From Margaritifera margaritifera (lineage: Eukaryota > Mollusca > Bivalvia > Unionida > Margaritiferidae), in the NCBI GenBank assembly GCA_029931535.1, contig JAQPZY010001675.1, positions 2,880,001 through 2,944,000 of the forward strand: a stretch of DNA of 64,000 bases, read 5' to 3'. This document shows, piece by piece, positions 23,470 through 35,849 of this stretch. The notes beneath the pieces were generated by a model. That model had not been told where the DNA came from. It saw only the letters and a list, made by a program, of their open reading frames with translations, and made no database searches. The stretch's first letter is position 1. Each line of letters starts with the position of its first letter. The position numbers and the translations under genes are program-made.

Positions 23470-25930
23470 ATTTTTATATTCTCACATGAAATGCCACAGG
23501 TATTATGTCAAGTCCCTTTTATCTTTGTCAGTAACTCTCAACTCAACAAACAGATCTCTCTGATATGTCTGAACATTGGCTTTTTCAAGAACAACGCAGG
23601 TTCTTGGACTGTGCAGATGCCAACTATATGTCTACTGCAACTGCTGACCAGGATACGGTATGGCCCTTGCGTAGGATTCGTGAAAAAAGGCGTGTGGCTA
23701 TTTTATGGCATATCAAGGACAATGATGATATCGCTTTTTTAGAGATTGACGGATGATTGCATTGTTGGTATTAGATTAATACTAGATTATACTACTTTTT
23801 GTCTGTTTCATTCAAGTTTATTTGCCATGTTACTGGCACACAATTGAATTATACTCCGAGTAGATTGATAAACTGGATGGAGTCTACAATATATACGCAG
23901 AGTACGGTTCCATTATTCTTATGGGTGATTTTAACTCCGATCCCAGTATGCATTTACCGACTACAAGAAATAATTTTCTGCGTTCACTTTACGTTTGCAA
24001 GGATTTAATTTCTTTGAGTAATGTTGACTTTTGTAAAGGTCCCCGCTATTCATATGTTTCCTATTCTGGTGTAGGTATGTCTTTAGTTGATCACGTTATT
24101 ATTGACAAGTCATAAATCGATACGGTCAAAGAGGCTATGACCATTGATGAAGATGCACTAAATTTTTCTAAGCACAGAACTATATTGGGATCTTGTGAAT
24201 TTCAATTTTATACTATGAGTGATTCGAACTTCAATCGTTTAAAGTTAAATTTGGGGAAAGCTGACTCTTGGATACGAGAGGAATATGTGTGGGAATTAGA
24301 CTGTAAGCTATAGTTTATTCAGTCCTTTATCACAAACAACGGGGAGCAGATAGATTTGCTGAATAGCAAAGTTGTTAATGCTTTATCTATTGCAAGCAAA
24401 AGGCCCTTCCTGTTTCAAAATTCAAACCCTTTTTAAAAACCCTTCTGGAATTATGAGTTAAAGGATCTGCAAAAAACCGTGATCTAACGAAGGCAGGAGT
24501 GGATACAGCAAGGGAAAACTAGTTGACAAAACAGTATATTTTTCATTTGTTATAAAGATGCCAAGTCAGCTTTTCGAAGACTTCACAGAAAACGTGTTTC
24601 GGATTATGAAAAGCATGAAAACTAAAACATTGATAAGTACGCCAAGATTGATCAAAGCCTGTTTTTTTAGAAAACTTCCAATTCCAGACGACAGAAAAGT
24701 TGAAAACCCCTTAAAACGAGATTTAATGACAGTATTTTTCGGGATCCTGCAGATATAGTAGTTCAATGGGCAAAATCGTGTGAGACAGTGTATTCTCCAC
24801 CGAATTGTGACAATGTATATAAGATGTTTCATGAGAAAGTTAGGGAATCTGTTAAAATGTTGAAAGTAACCACTGTAAGTGGAGATTTCGATTCCATCAC
24901 ACGTACAGAACTTGTATCTGTGCTTTCAGATGTTCAGTCTGGAAAGGACAGCGGCTTTGACAACATAAATTATGAACACCTTAAAGCAGGGTGGTACTAT
25001 GATCAGGTTTGTTTTGGTTACTCTCTACAACTCATTGTTGACATTTTGTACATTACCGACAAATTAAAAGAAGGTCTTATAATTACCGTTTTTAATGGAG
25101 GAAAAAAAATAAAAATAAAAGATATCCAAACAATTATAGAGCGATAACGCTTCTTCCAGTTATTTGTAAGGTTATTGACAAGATGTTGTTATATACTGAT
25201 TTAAATTCTACTAAGTTTTCAATGAACTCACCACGGGGAGTGGGGGTGGTAGCTTTCAGAGGGGTCTGGGTTGCAATATGACTACTGTTTTGGTCCACGA
25301 ACTAATTGGTTATGCTAATAAAAACCAAAGCAAATTGTACGCGCTTTTCTTGATACTAAGAAAGCTTTTGACACTGTATGGCATGACGGGTTATTTTATA
25401 AATTATTTCAAATCGGTATCAATCACAGAATATGAAATGTAATTGTCAATCGATACACAAATATGTACAGCGGAGTTATCCTTTTAAGAAGAATTTCTTA
25501 CAGATTTTCGGTGTTGAAAGGCACGAGCCATGGTGGAATTTTATCCCCTTTGCTCGACATTGTATTTATCAATGAGCTGCTTCATGTTTTAACAACATGC
25601 AATTTTAGCTTTTTATTTCTCGACAGTCCGTGCTCTTGTCATACTGTAGAAGCTGATATGCGTCATATGAGTCTTTCAGAATTAGGTATGGATCACTTAC
25701 TAAAGATAAGTTTTGAGTACCCTTTAAAGTGGGAATTCGGATACGATCAAATAAAAAGCAATATTATTGTTTTCAATGAAGGTTCATCTGACTACAAATC
25801 TAATAATATCCTTAATCTCTACTGGAAATTCAATTTGATCTAACTTGAGTTCTTTACCAAACTACTGGCTGTATTTCGTTGTTCTGTGTGGATTTTTTTC
25901 TGAGGGTGTAATGCGGGTAAAATAGCCCAT
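23470..25930 (+). pseudogene. Decayed non-LTR retrotransposon (endonuclease plus reverse transcriptase)
   Basis: Successive plus-strand frames, broken by stops and frameshifts, give the parts of a LINE ORF2 in the correct order. An exonuclease/endonuclease/phosphatase domain covers about 23,560-24,120: SEHWLFQEQ at its start, then MGDFNSDP (metal-binding core) near 23,920, and SLVDHVIIDK at its end. A linker with KDAKSAFRRLHRKR follows (about 24,550). Reverse transcriptase is seen from about 24,900: SGKDSGFDNINYEHLK, YRAITLLPVICKVI, FLDTKKAFDTVWHDG near 25,350, and GGILSPLLDIVFINELL near 25,530. The catalytic YADD box is replaced by EADM near 25,655. Such an enzyme would nick DNA and reverse-transcribe its own RNA at the nick. 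This copy cannot. The domain order suggests a CR1/L2/jockey-like clade, assigned loosely. The 5' and 3' ends are missing. Confidence 0.85.
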
Positions 25931-26799
25931 TCAAAACAACGATTATCTTCGTTCACCACATTTATACATGATAATGTAATTTTTGGTTTTGGCTCTAATG
26001 GTATATATGTGGATCCAAGAAATGGCGCGCATTTTTATATATTTAAATATAAAATACCTGTAGTTAGAATGTAGTTCACAACAATCAGCAATGTTATTAT
26101 CATTTACTTCATAACTTGAAAACAAAGCATTATCAATCTCACTATTAACTAGAATAGTAGTCATTGGGGTTGATATATGAGCATCAATTTCATCACCTTT
26201 CTCTTTTCTAAAATAAATATTATTAACTAGCTGGTATTTTAATGGCCCTCTTTTTTACAAATTCTTTACTGAGTAGATCATGTAAATGTTTGTATTATTT
26301 TTAAGAATATCTTTGTATCATTCTGTTCGTTGATGTTTGTTTTTGATTGAAGAATCTCATAATTAACTGCAAATTGATTAGCTAATTGTTCTGTTACTAT
26401 AATTTTTTGTGGTTTTTCCATGATTTTCCGTTCTGGTTATTTTCTAGATTGAACCCTTGGAAGTTTGGCATTATTATATATTTATTTTTCAAGCCTTTTT
26501 AATTTTTAAACCCTATAATTGATTTAAGGATATATATACAGTATAACGCTAATGAATTAAATCCAACATATAGAATCACCACAAATGCATCTGAACAACT
26601 TCCAAGACATGTGTTTATAGCATTTCGGTGTGTTAATAATAAAGAATAAAAAAAAATACCATACACCGTTTCTTGTTCCTGTTTGCCATTATATGATTGT
26701 TGAAAGTTAGGGTAAGGAAAGACCAACCTTTTGATTTATTACTTAAATAATTTAAATATGACAAACTTATCATGTATACTATCAATTATGACTAACCAA
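25931..26799. other. No gene recognised
   Basis: Very AT-rich. Minus-strand frames at 25,943-26,164 and 26,499-26,726 look protein-like in composition but match nothing I can name. Both may belong to the mobile DNA on either side. Confidence 0.4.
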
Positions 26800-27225
26800 A
26801 ATATGCCATGTTGAAAGAATTATGTAACACAATGGAAGACAAAATTAATAAAAATGTTAGATATCTTACTCCCCCCAAAAAGTTATTAAAGTAGAAAATT
26901 TATATATTGATGCACAAAAAATAATCGTGTTTGATGATATTAAAATTAACCAAAGAAATATGAGCAATATTAAGGAATATTTTTTATTATTAAGGAATAC
27001 AACTAAAGTATAATAGGCGATATACTATATGTTTTGAATTGCTTAATGGGTTAGCTAACAAAGATATACGTCAAATATCGGATGATCATTGTTCTGGCGA
27101 CATCAATTAACAACTATTTGCAAATATGTAAAATAAATGCAACACTGAGCCATAATTTTTTATGGTCTTTGATAAAACAACTTTAAACATACCAGAGCCT
27201 TATAGAAAGTTATTTGATCAGTTAT
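26800..27225 (+). pseudogene. Probable Polinton/Maverick packaging-ATPase fragment
   Basis: Broken plus-strand frames contain AQKIIVFDDIKINQRNMSNI near 26,915, with a Walker-B-like IIVFDD followed by a KEYFLLLRN segment. Further on come NKDIRQISDD (about 27,060) and FMVFDKTTLNIPEPYRKLFD (about 27,160). This order resembles the C-terminal half of FtsK/HerA-type packaging ATPases of Polintons. Stops and frameshifts interrupt it, and no Walker A was found. It is either part of the Polinton remnant further right, split by later repeats, or a separate copy. The family call rests on remembered motif order. Confidence 0.45.
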
Positions 27226-27458
27226 ATATTCCCTCCTAATCCTTAATAATACAAAAGTTATAGCCCAAGACAATCCATTAATACATTTATAAACCAATTT
27301 TCTCAGACCTATGAAACGCTGCTTTCCTGAGAATATCCAAAAGATCACGTTCAAAGCAATACAAACAACTTTAATGTCAATTTAAGGATGGGGCAAAAGG
27401 TAAAATTGTTACTGAATTAATAGGAAATAAAGCAAAAATGCCTTCAATTCTAATTTTA

Positions 27459-27510
<52 letters not shown>
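27459..27510. repeat. (AAT)n microsatellite
   Basis: About 17 AAT units. The poly-Tyr frame on the minus strand is a by-product. Confidence 0.95.
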
Positions 27511-27680
27511 TAAAAAATAACAAGCAAAATGCATACAGTTTAAGCGCATTAGATTATAAACAGTATAATATAGATGGTGTAAATTAATATTCTTTTGGTC
27601 AATATAAAATGAAAATATATAGTTTATTATTCCATGAAATAAAACATTTTGATAAAAAAATTTCATGAATCTGTGAAAGG

Positions 27681-27832
27681 CCGGTTTTGGTGCAAACCAC
27701 AACGGAATCCACAAAATCAGAACATACTCAAGCACAAAAGATGGTACTTTAATAAGTTTGGGTATGCCATCTTTTGTGCTTGAGCCTGTTGTGGTTTTTG
27801 CAGTTACACTGTGGTTTGCATCAAAATTCGCC
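27681..27832. repeat. 150-bp imperfect palindrome with perfect 18-bp core
   Basis: CTCAAGCACAAAAGATGG (27,727-27,744) pairs exactly with 27,767-27,784 across a 22-bp loop. Further out, the arms keep pairing imperfectly: TGCAAACCACAA near 27,691 against the GTGGTTTGCATC region near 27,810. This is consistent with a miniature foldback element or a structured RNA hairpin. No target-site duplication was identified. Confidence 0.75.
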
Positions 27833-28119
27833 ATTTGCCACTACTTTTTATTTTGTTTTTCAGTAATCATTATGGCCTTTGGCTATGTCTACAAGGACAC
27901 CTGATCATAACAGACACCTGTTTATAGTGAATACCTCATCATGACCAACGCATTGATTATTAATCTGAATGGCCAGTTACATTATTCACTGTGTTCGGAT
28001 TGTTAATCAGTGCGCTGATAACTAACATACTTTTTATTTTTGGTCTCATTCCAAACTCATATAGACACTATTGACAACTTTCCTCTCTGTCCATCCCGCA
28101 CACATGCACAGTTGTTTAG

Positions 28120-28196
<77 letters not shown>
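28120..28196. repeat. (TA)n microsatellite
   Basis: About 38 TA units followed by a short (GTAT)n. Confidence 0.98.
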
Positions 28197-28197
<1 letters not shown>

Positions 28198-29256
28198 GTA
28201 TGTATGTATGGAAATCTCAAAATGAACACTTCGATACTACTTATTGCACCGAACAAGTGAGTAAAAAAACAAGCAAGTATAAGAAAACAACCACCTTGGA
28301 TACGTCCTACACAAGAAAAAGAATTCAAACATATGAATAAATAGAATTTAAACAGAATTATCACGAAATGACTGAGACTTTTATTTCATCGCATCGTAGG
28401 CGAATACAGATTTTACAGCCGCAACAATCAATATTTTGTATTAATATTTCAATGACATTCAACTGTTTTTGATGAAGAGAAATCATCGAAAAAGCCCATA
28501 ATTAGGTTCATTGAAAGTACATTTACACTTAACGTTCAGACTTATGAAGTGACCCACTCAAGAAGATGAATAAGTTGAGTATAAAAATCTTCAACACTAT
28601 AAAGACCTCTAAATATATGTATGGGAGGTAAAATTGATAATGTCATTGAACGCTTTTTTACCATTTTACAAACCAAATTTGGACAGGAAATAAGACAAAT
28701 AACAAGATGGATATTTGACAGGATTTATTATTTAAGACTGCAATAAGGTATTACTACCTCAGAGAAATCTCATTCATAGATTTGCCTGAATGGGTTAAAA
28801 ACAAAAACGTTTGTATAAACTTAAAAAGGATCATAACTGTTTTCAATGTTGTTGCATCTGTGTTAAATACTCCCAGGAATGGTCTCTAGATCAAATACAA
28901 TTTAGATAGATACAATCTTGAGTTTGACAGATGTCCAGTAAAAATACAGGCGATTAGGAGATTTTAAAATAAATTTGGTATATCTGTAAATGTGTATTAA
29001 ATATTGGCAGGAGAAGACAAAAAAGCTGTGTCAGAGATAACTGAAAAAAGTAGTTAAATCAGTTAGAATAACTAAAATAGAGAAAGAAACCCATGTTAAC
29101 GTGTTAATTATATTTCAATACAGTGGACGAAAAAGATATGAAGTACCATCACGTTCGAATAAAAGATTTATTCAACATAGGTGTCATCACCGATAAACAA
29201 ACATAAAAATAAAAATAGTTTTGTAAAAGGGCATGAATTAATTTTCTGAACACGAA

Positions 29257-29259
<3 letters not shown>
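28197..29259. other. No gene recognised
   Basis: AT-rich DNA between two (TA)n tracts. No motif found. Confidence 0.5.

Positions 29260-29316
<57 letters not shown>
29260..29316. repeat. (TA)n microsatellite
   Basis: About 28 TA units. Confidence 0.98.
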
Positions 29317-29318
<2 letters not shown>

Positions 29319-29470
29319 ACTTTTTGTGTGATTTTTGTTCTCAGCATTCATGCCAGAGACAATATGTACCGGAGGAACAATCTGACACATCTTCGACAAT
29401 AAAATCATCCATCAGGTTTTTCTATTCGCCTCAAATCACTCTACAAAAGATACATGAGTAGCATGTATAC

Positions 29471-31320
29471 TCCTTTTTTAAAAACAAAACTACTATCCTA
29501 ATAATCCTTACATATCAATACTTAATTATCTACTATCCACCACCTAGTTGTCTAATATCCAACACCCACTGATTTACTATACACTAACCAATTATCTACT
29601 ATCAACACCTAGTGATCTACTATCCACTAACCCGTTAACTACTATCCATTAACCAATTATCTACTATCAACACCTACTGATCCACTATCCACCAAACAAT
29701 GTTTTACTATCCAGCACCCAATTATCTACTATCAGCATTTCGGTTGTCTACTATCCACCAACCAGTTATTTACTATCAACACCCAGTTATCTACTATCCA
29801 CCGACCAGTTATTTACTATCCAGCACTAGCATCTACTATCAGCACCTAGAGATCTTATATCCAGAGCTCAGGGACCTACTATGCACCAACCAGGAACCTA
29901 CTATCCATCAACCAAATATCTACTATCAACACAAAGCTATCTACTATCAAAAGTCCAGGGACCTACTATCCACCAACCCATTATCTACGATCTACCAAAT
30001 GATTAACTACTATCCAGCACCCAGTGATTTACTATCCAACAATCAGTTTCTCCTATCCAGTACCCAGTAGTCTACTATTCACATACCAGTTATCTACTAT
30101 CCACCAACCTGTTATCTACTATCCACCAACCAGTTATTTACTATCAACACCCAGTTATCTACTAACCATCACCCAGTTATATACTATCCACTAACCAATT
30201 ATCTACTATCAGTACCCAGTTATATACTATCCACTAACCAATGATCTACTATTAACACCTAGCAATCTACTATCCACCAACCAGTTATCTGCTATCCACT
30301 AACCAATTATCTACCAATTTTCCATCAACACCTCGTGATCTACTATCCAGCACCCTGTTATCTACTATCCACCCACCAGTTATTTACTATCCACAAACCA
30401 ATTATCTACTATCAATTCGTAGTGATCTACTATTCAGTACCCAATTATCTACTATCCAAAATATTTAATATCCAAAACCCAGCGATGTACTATCCACCAA
30501 CCAGTTATCTACTATCCACCAACCATGTATTTACTATCAACACAAAGTTATCTACTATCCAGCACCCAGTGATTTACTATGAACAAACCAATTATCTCCT
30601 ATCCAGAACCCAGTAATCTACTATCCACTAACCAGTTATCTACTACCAACACCCCGTTTTCTACTATTCACCAACCAGTTATCTACTATCTAACACATAG
30701 TTATCTAATTTCCAGAGCCCAGCGGTCTGCTATCCACCAGCCAGTTATCTACTATCCACCAACTAAGTATATACTATCAACATAAAGTTATATACTATCC
30801 AGCACCCAGATACCTACTATCAAGAAACCAATTATCTACTATCCAGTACCCAGTTATTTACTATCCACCAACCAGTTATATATATATATATTTTTATAGT
30901 AGGTCCCTGGGCTATGGATATTATATCCCTAGGAGCTGATAGTAGATAATTGGGTGCTGGATAGTAAAAAAACTGGTTGGTGCATAGTAGATAACAGGGT
31001 GCGGGATAGTAGATGACTAAGTGTTAATAGTAGATAATTGGTTAGTGGATAGTAGATAAATAGTTGGTGGATAGAAGATCGCTAGGTGTTGATAGTAGAT
31101 AATTGGTTAATGGATAGTATATAACTGGGTGTTGGATAGTAGATAATTGGGTGTTGATTTAAAATTACTGGTTGTTGGATAGTAGATAACTGGTTTGTAG
31201 ATAGTAGATTACTGGTTACTGGATAGAAGATAACTGATTGCTGGATATTAGACTACTAGGTTAAGTATTGATATGTAAGGATCATGAGGATGGTAGTTTT
31301 GTTTTTTTAAAAAGGAGGAT
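29471..31320. repeat. 1.85-kb foldback of opposed minisatellite arrays
   Basis: Plus-oriented units of about 22 bp (AGTTATCTACTATCCACCAA type) fill 29,525-30,875. After a short TA spacer (about 30,877-30,895), the reverse-complement unit (GGATAGTAGATAACTGGTTG type) fills 30,896-31,260. The outermost sequences are unique and also inverted: 29,471-29,525 (AAACAAAACTACTATCCTAA, then TCCTTACATATCAATACTTA) matches the reverse complement of 31,261-31,320. The whole block is thus one long inverted repeat with arms of unequal length (about 1.4 and 0.4 kb). Open frames inside are repeat artefacts. Confidence 0.9.
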
Positions 31321-31489
31321 AGGTAGTGTCCGGGATATTATAGAATAGTGTAGAGATTTTAACTTTATAAGTGAAATTATAGGGTGTTAAGGGGAGATAA
31401 AGAAGTTAGTTTTGTTATGAAACAAAACAAAATAAGTCAGTTGATTCAGAGTCCCGGTTGACAAACTCTAACCAATTATGTTACCCTCC
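31321..31489. other. Spacer, nothing recognised
   Basis: Short AT-rich stretch to the right of the foldback. Confidence 0.4.
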
Positions 31490-31910
31490 CAAATAGAACC
31501 AATATGTTGCAAAAACAGACAGACTCCTCATGTGAAACGTATGTCGTCAACGGGATTTAAGTTCGAGAGCAAACCCGAAGCCTCATGCAGCACTATTCAA
31601 AAATATACCTTTCAAAACGGTGACCTGATGTTTATTTCCCGTTTGTCCCCATCAACTTTCGACCCGATTTAACGCGGGAGTGCTCTATAGCATTTCATTT
31701 AGAGGGCAGGCACACTCACATCTCCTGCCAAACACATGCTACACTGTTACACAAACATACAGACTCACCTGACGTCATACGGTCGTCCGTTCGAGTGCAG
31801 ACCGTCACCTCATGCTACACTGTTACAAAACATATGAACCAAGATGGCGCCTATGTTAAACTCCCGTTTGTGCCCCGCATCTTTTGACCCTATTTAACAC
31901 AGAGCCACGT
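31490..31910. repeat. Diverged duplication of about 230 bp
   Basis: A block with GTTCGAG, CCTCATGC(A/T)nCACT and TCCCGTTTGTnCCC, then TTTnGACCC(G/T)ATTTAAC, occurs near 31,560-31,675 and again near 31,790-31,900. A third partial CATGCTACACTGTTAC lies near 31,733. It is non-coding. The TTCGAG words loosely resemble a pol III B box, but no A box was found. Confidence 0.5.
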
Positions 31911-32049
31911 GGATACCTAAAGTGCCATGCTCCACTACTTACAAGCCAATAGTTTACAGAGAGACCTATGGCGTTCACAGAGGAAGCTGATATGCATTTT
32001 AACTTACAAATATTGTACATCTGTGAGAAACAAAACAACTAAAAACAAA

Positions 32050-32437
32050 GTAAGAGACCATGATCATTTAACACCCTAATATGGAGGTGCAGCTCATAAC
32101 GAATGTGAGAGACTATGCCCATTTAAGAGACAAATATAGAGGTCCAGCTCATAACGAATGTAAGAGGGTATGACCATTTAACAGACATGTATAGAAGTCC
32201 AGCTCATAAGGAATGTAAGAGACCATGACCATTTAACAGGCAAGTACAGAAGTCTAGCTCATAAGGAATGTAAGAGACCATGACTATTTAACAAACAAGT
32301 ACAGAAGTCCAGCTCATAAGGAATGTAAGAGACCATGACTATTTAACAAACAAGTACAGAAGTCCAGCTCATAAGGAATGTAAGAGACCATGACCATTTA
32401 ACAGGCAAGTATAGAAGTCCAGCTCATAACGAATGCA
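32050..32437. repeat. 55-bp tandem repeat, seven copies
   Basis: GTAAGAGACCATGACCATTT opens units at 55-bp steps, and each ends with AGCTCATAA(G/C)GAAT. The middle three copies are nearly identical; the outer ones are more diverged. Confidence 0.95.
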
Positions 32438-32780
32438 ATTTGAATGTTAAATATCCAAAATGCATACCACTGTCCATTCACAACATGTCTGGTGATGACA
32501 GCCATTGTTCATCAAGGCATTGGTTAAAATGATCCAGATAAAAGAGGCAAAAGTCATACCATAATATAACGAAAAATGCATATTATTTAGCAAGGATTTC
32601 ATAGTTCATAGGTTTATAAAAGAAGGAACAGAAATAGCAGTTAAAAGGCCAATCAGGTTTGTAGGTAGCTTTAGATTCATTGGGCAGTCACTAGAACAAC
32701 TAGCAAAAAATTTAAAGTGATGAAAAATGTGCATAAACGCGAATAAATTTATTAACATGAAATCCTAATATTTGAGATAA
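32438..32780. other. No gene recognised
   Basis: AT-rich DNA upstream of the polymerase pseudogene. It may hold the eroded N-terminal part, but no motif could be read. Confidence 0.4.
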
Positions 32781-33905
32781 GACATTTTCCCGTATGAATA
32801 CATCGATAGCTTTGAAGGATTTAATGTAACAGCTATACCACCTATAGAATAGTTTTACTCTTCACTTAACGATTCAAACATATCAAATGATCGGACTTGG
32901 TACCTTCTGTCCTTCAGACACTCAGAGATCTGATACTTTAATGTTGTGTGACATGTATGACGAGTTTCGTAATGTCTGTGTGCAAATTTACAACTAAACC
33001 TGCTAACTATTATAGGACTATCTAATGATGCATGTTTAAAAACATCAGATGTAGAACTTGAACTTTCAACAGACTATAACAGGAATACGTGGCGGAATTT
33101 GCAAGATCCTACGTGGATACGTCAAACCAGTTCATGAATACTACCTAGACAAAAAAGGAGCTACAAAACGACTGATGGCAAGTGCGATGTCTAGGTCAAG
33201 GTCATTCATTATGTACCTAGATCATAACAATCTGTACGAATAGGCCATCAGCCAATAAATGCTGGTAAGACATTTTAGATACGTTGAAGCACATTTCTTT
33301 GAAATGCCAGATGACTATGATACAGGTTCCATTTTAGCATTTGATTTAGAGATTCCATTGTACCTGCATGACAATTTCAATGATTACCTATTTGCTCAAG
33401 AGAAATTAATTCCAGATGAAAATTATTTTTTTAGAGTTACAGAAGAGGTTGATAAATGATTACAAAGGCACAAAAACCAACGGTGCCTAAACTGTTATGT
33501 CGTTGCAACTTAAGCAAAATATATGATTCAATACATAAACACAAGGCTTTACAAAATTGAACAAATAAATTCACAAAGTTGTCTTATTTGATCGACAACC
33601 ATGATTAAAACCTTTCATTGAACTGAATACAAATTTGACACCAAAAGCAGCAAAATGGTTTTGAAACAGGAATCTTGAAATTGACGAATAATGCTGAATT
33701 CGGTAAACGCGGGTAGAAATTGTAGAAATTGAAGAAAAGAACAACAGTTAAATATGTATAAATGAAAATACATTTGTAAAAATCCAGAAACACATATAAT
33801 TTGCGAATAAAACAATTATTGATGATGTCTTAGTGTTAGTTTGAAAACATGAAAATCAATTGAACGAAACCAATATACCGTGGATTTACAGTGATAGAGG
33901 TATCA
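32781..33905 (+). pseudogene. Polinton/Maverick protein-primed DNA polymerase B remnant
   Basis: Plus-strand frames with stops and frameshifts give polymerase B blocks in order. FPYEYIDSFEGF lies at about 32,787, and YSSLNDSNIS near 32,850. A DMYDEFRNVCVQIYN segment (about 32,960) matches the family's exonuclease-region helix. IRGGI follows at 33,086. MYLDHNNLYE at about 33,210 is the catalytic motif-A region, followed by FDLEIPLYLHDNFNDY near 33,340. LKPFIELNT near 33,608 opens the next conserved block. In living elements this enzyme copies the linear transposon from a terminal protein. Here several in-frame stops (for example after LYE and within the first block) make it dead. Related adintovirus polymerases share these motifs, so an endogenised virus is the alternative reading. 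Confidence 0.8.
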
Positions 33906-34936
33906 AAATAGTCGCTATACGAGTTCGATTACAACAAGTTGAAAAACATACGGTGATAGAATGAGACATTTATTTTTCAAGGAAATTTGATAAGTAACTC
34001 AAAATAAATATAAATCGTAACAAAGGTTACTTTCAAGTCATATTTAAATGTTGCTTTGAATAGTGAAAAATAATAAAATGTCACCAGAAGATAGAATAGC
34101 AAATCATATGAAGAAGAAAAAAAACAGTTGAAAATCGTTCAAGATTGCTAACTTCATCATTGATATAGTTGTGCTAGCACATATTGTTTCTGGCATGATC
34201 TTGAATATTATTGCAAAGTTGATTTATCATTATTGACTTTATTGCATGGTAGAGGTAGACAAACACTCCTAAAATTACAGTCGCCGAAAATAATGCTTGT
34301 CAGAGGTACAAATGCATTAACAACAAATCAAACCAGTACACATCTATTTATTATGCCTTTTTTTTCTTCAAAAATTTGCCGTGTCCGCGTGATCCGCACA
34401 CTTTTGCACAGTCATCGTCGCCATTATTTAAGAATCTTTATTTTCAATTGGTCTTTTGAATCTAATGTGTTTTAATGCAATGAACATGCACACAGTGCAG
34501 ACAGAGAAAATCTCAACTTGATTGGAAAAATCCAGCGAAGTATTTCATACCATTTTAAAGTCATTTAATCATCTTTCTGTTCATTTTCTAAAGTCCATAA
34601 ATTATCGATTGGAAGAAATATACTAATAAATGATGTCAGTGTAGATTACAACATCTTACAATGATCTAGAAATTTTAGCAATTATACAACTGACAAAGCA
34701 TTCATATATCTTCTTGAATTTGCCGTTCATCTTTTCGAGTTTTCTGTTAAATTTTTACCGGTCATCTCTTTGTATGTTCCATTTGCAATAGGTATTTTCG
34801 ATTATAGTTTTTTTCTCTTCAGTTTCCATAGAAATGGAGTTATTGCTAAAAATTTCTTCGATAAATTCTCATTTGTGTTCCAGTTGTAGTTTGTCCATTT
34901 ATCAACGATAAATTCTTCGCCATTTAAATAACCAAA
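33906..34936. other. Polinton interior, unresolved
   Basis: A/T-rich, with broken frames on both strands (plus 34,233-34,475; minus about 34,740-34,938 with the peptide YLNGEEFIVDKWTNYNW). The composition looks like decayed coding DNA, but no gene can be named. Confidence 0.35.
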
Positions 34937-35110
34937 CATGGCTGAGGGTGTTTATGGTCAATTTGATAATTCAATTGAAAATCCTCTGTATGAAGCTGAC
35001 GATTATATTGTATATATTGAACGTTCCACCCATGAGTCTTGCTAATCATTTCAGAGATGTCACACCAATTGGAGATTCAAGAGTTTAACTAAACGTCATT
35101 GACCATGGAG
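34937..35110 (+). pseudogene. Possible Polinton structural-gene fragment
   Basis: An ATG at 34,937 opens a frame reading AEGVYGQFDNSIENPLYE. A shifted frame then gives PPMSLANHFRDVTPIGDSRV (about 35,020-35,085). It lies downstream of the polymerase remnant, where capsid and accessory genes are found in Polintons. The family was not identified with confidence. Confidence 0.3.
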
Positions 35111-35849
35111 GAAATTTTTAAAAAATTGTTTTAGCATGAATGAATTACAGTACAACAAACCAAACATCCTTAAAATACAGCACAAAAAGCTCTGTTATGT
35201 AAACCTGATGGTAAAATATCAATCATGAGGAAGGGCAACATCAAAACAATGTTAGCACCAAGCACTATAGCAGGCTGGACTGGAAAAGATTTGTAAATTA
35301 CATAAGTTTGGACAAAATTAGGTAATGAATGGATGTACCCTATTGAGGAGACAGAACCTAAATATTCGCAAGAACCCACTGTTGAACAATGGCAAACAGT
35401 ACAAGTACCTGGGGATATTGAGATGCAGAAAATAGTCACAAATGATCCTTTTGACCAACAGGTAAGGCAAGCTGAGACAATAATTCTCGAATACCACGTA
35501 AGATTCAATACGGATAACTGGCACCTGCAGTAAAACGATTATTCATTACCCAAGAGGAACGAAAATTATGGGCTTATTTAAATGCTGTGGAAGTTATCAA
35601 TTCGATAAAAGAATCTATTCAATCTGATGTTGAAATGTATGCAAACATATTGAAGAGTTAAAAAATAGACATCAGCAAACAAACAGACACAAACAAAAAG
35701 GCTGTAATGAAAAAATAGTTGAAAAGTATTTAATGTACAAACGTGCAATTAGTTTGGACGTCTAACACAACTGGAGAGAGTTTTCAGGAAAAACATTGTA
35801 AAATATTAATTCAGTTTTTAAAGACAAAAATACTCTTATGTGAAAGACA
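35111..35849. other. Decayed coding-like DNA, unidentified
   Basis: Several broken plus frames (for example 35,333-35,533, with EQWQTVQVPGDIEMQKI) look coding-derived. No family could be assigned. Position suggests Polinton structural genes. Confidence 0.3.
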
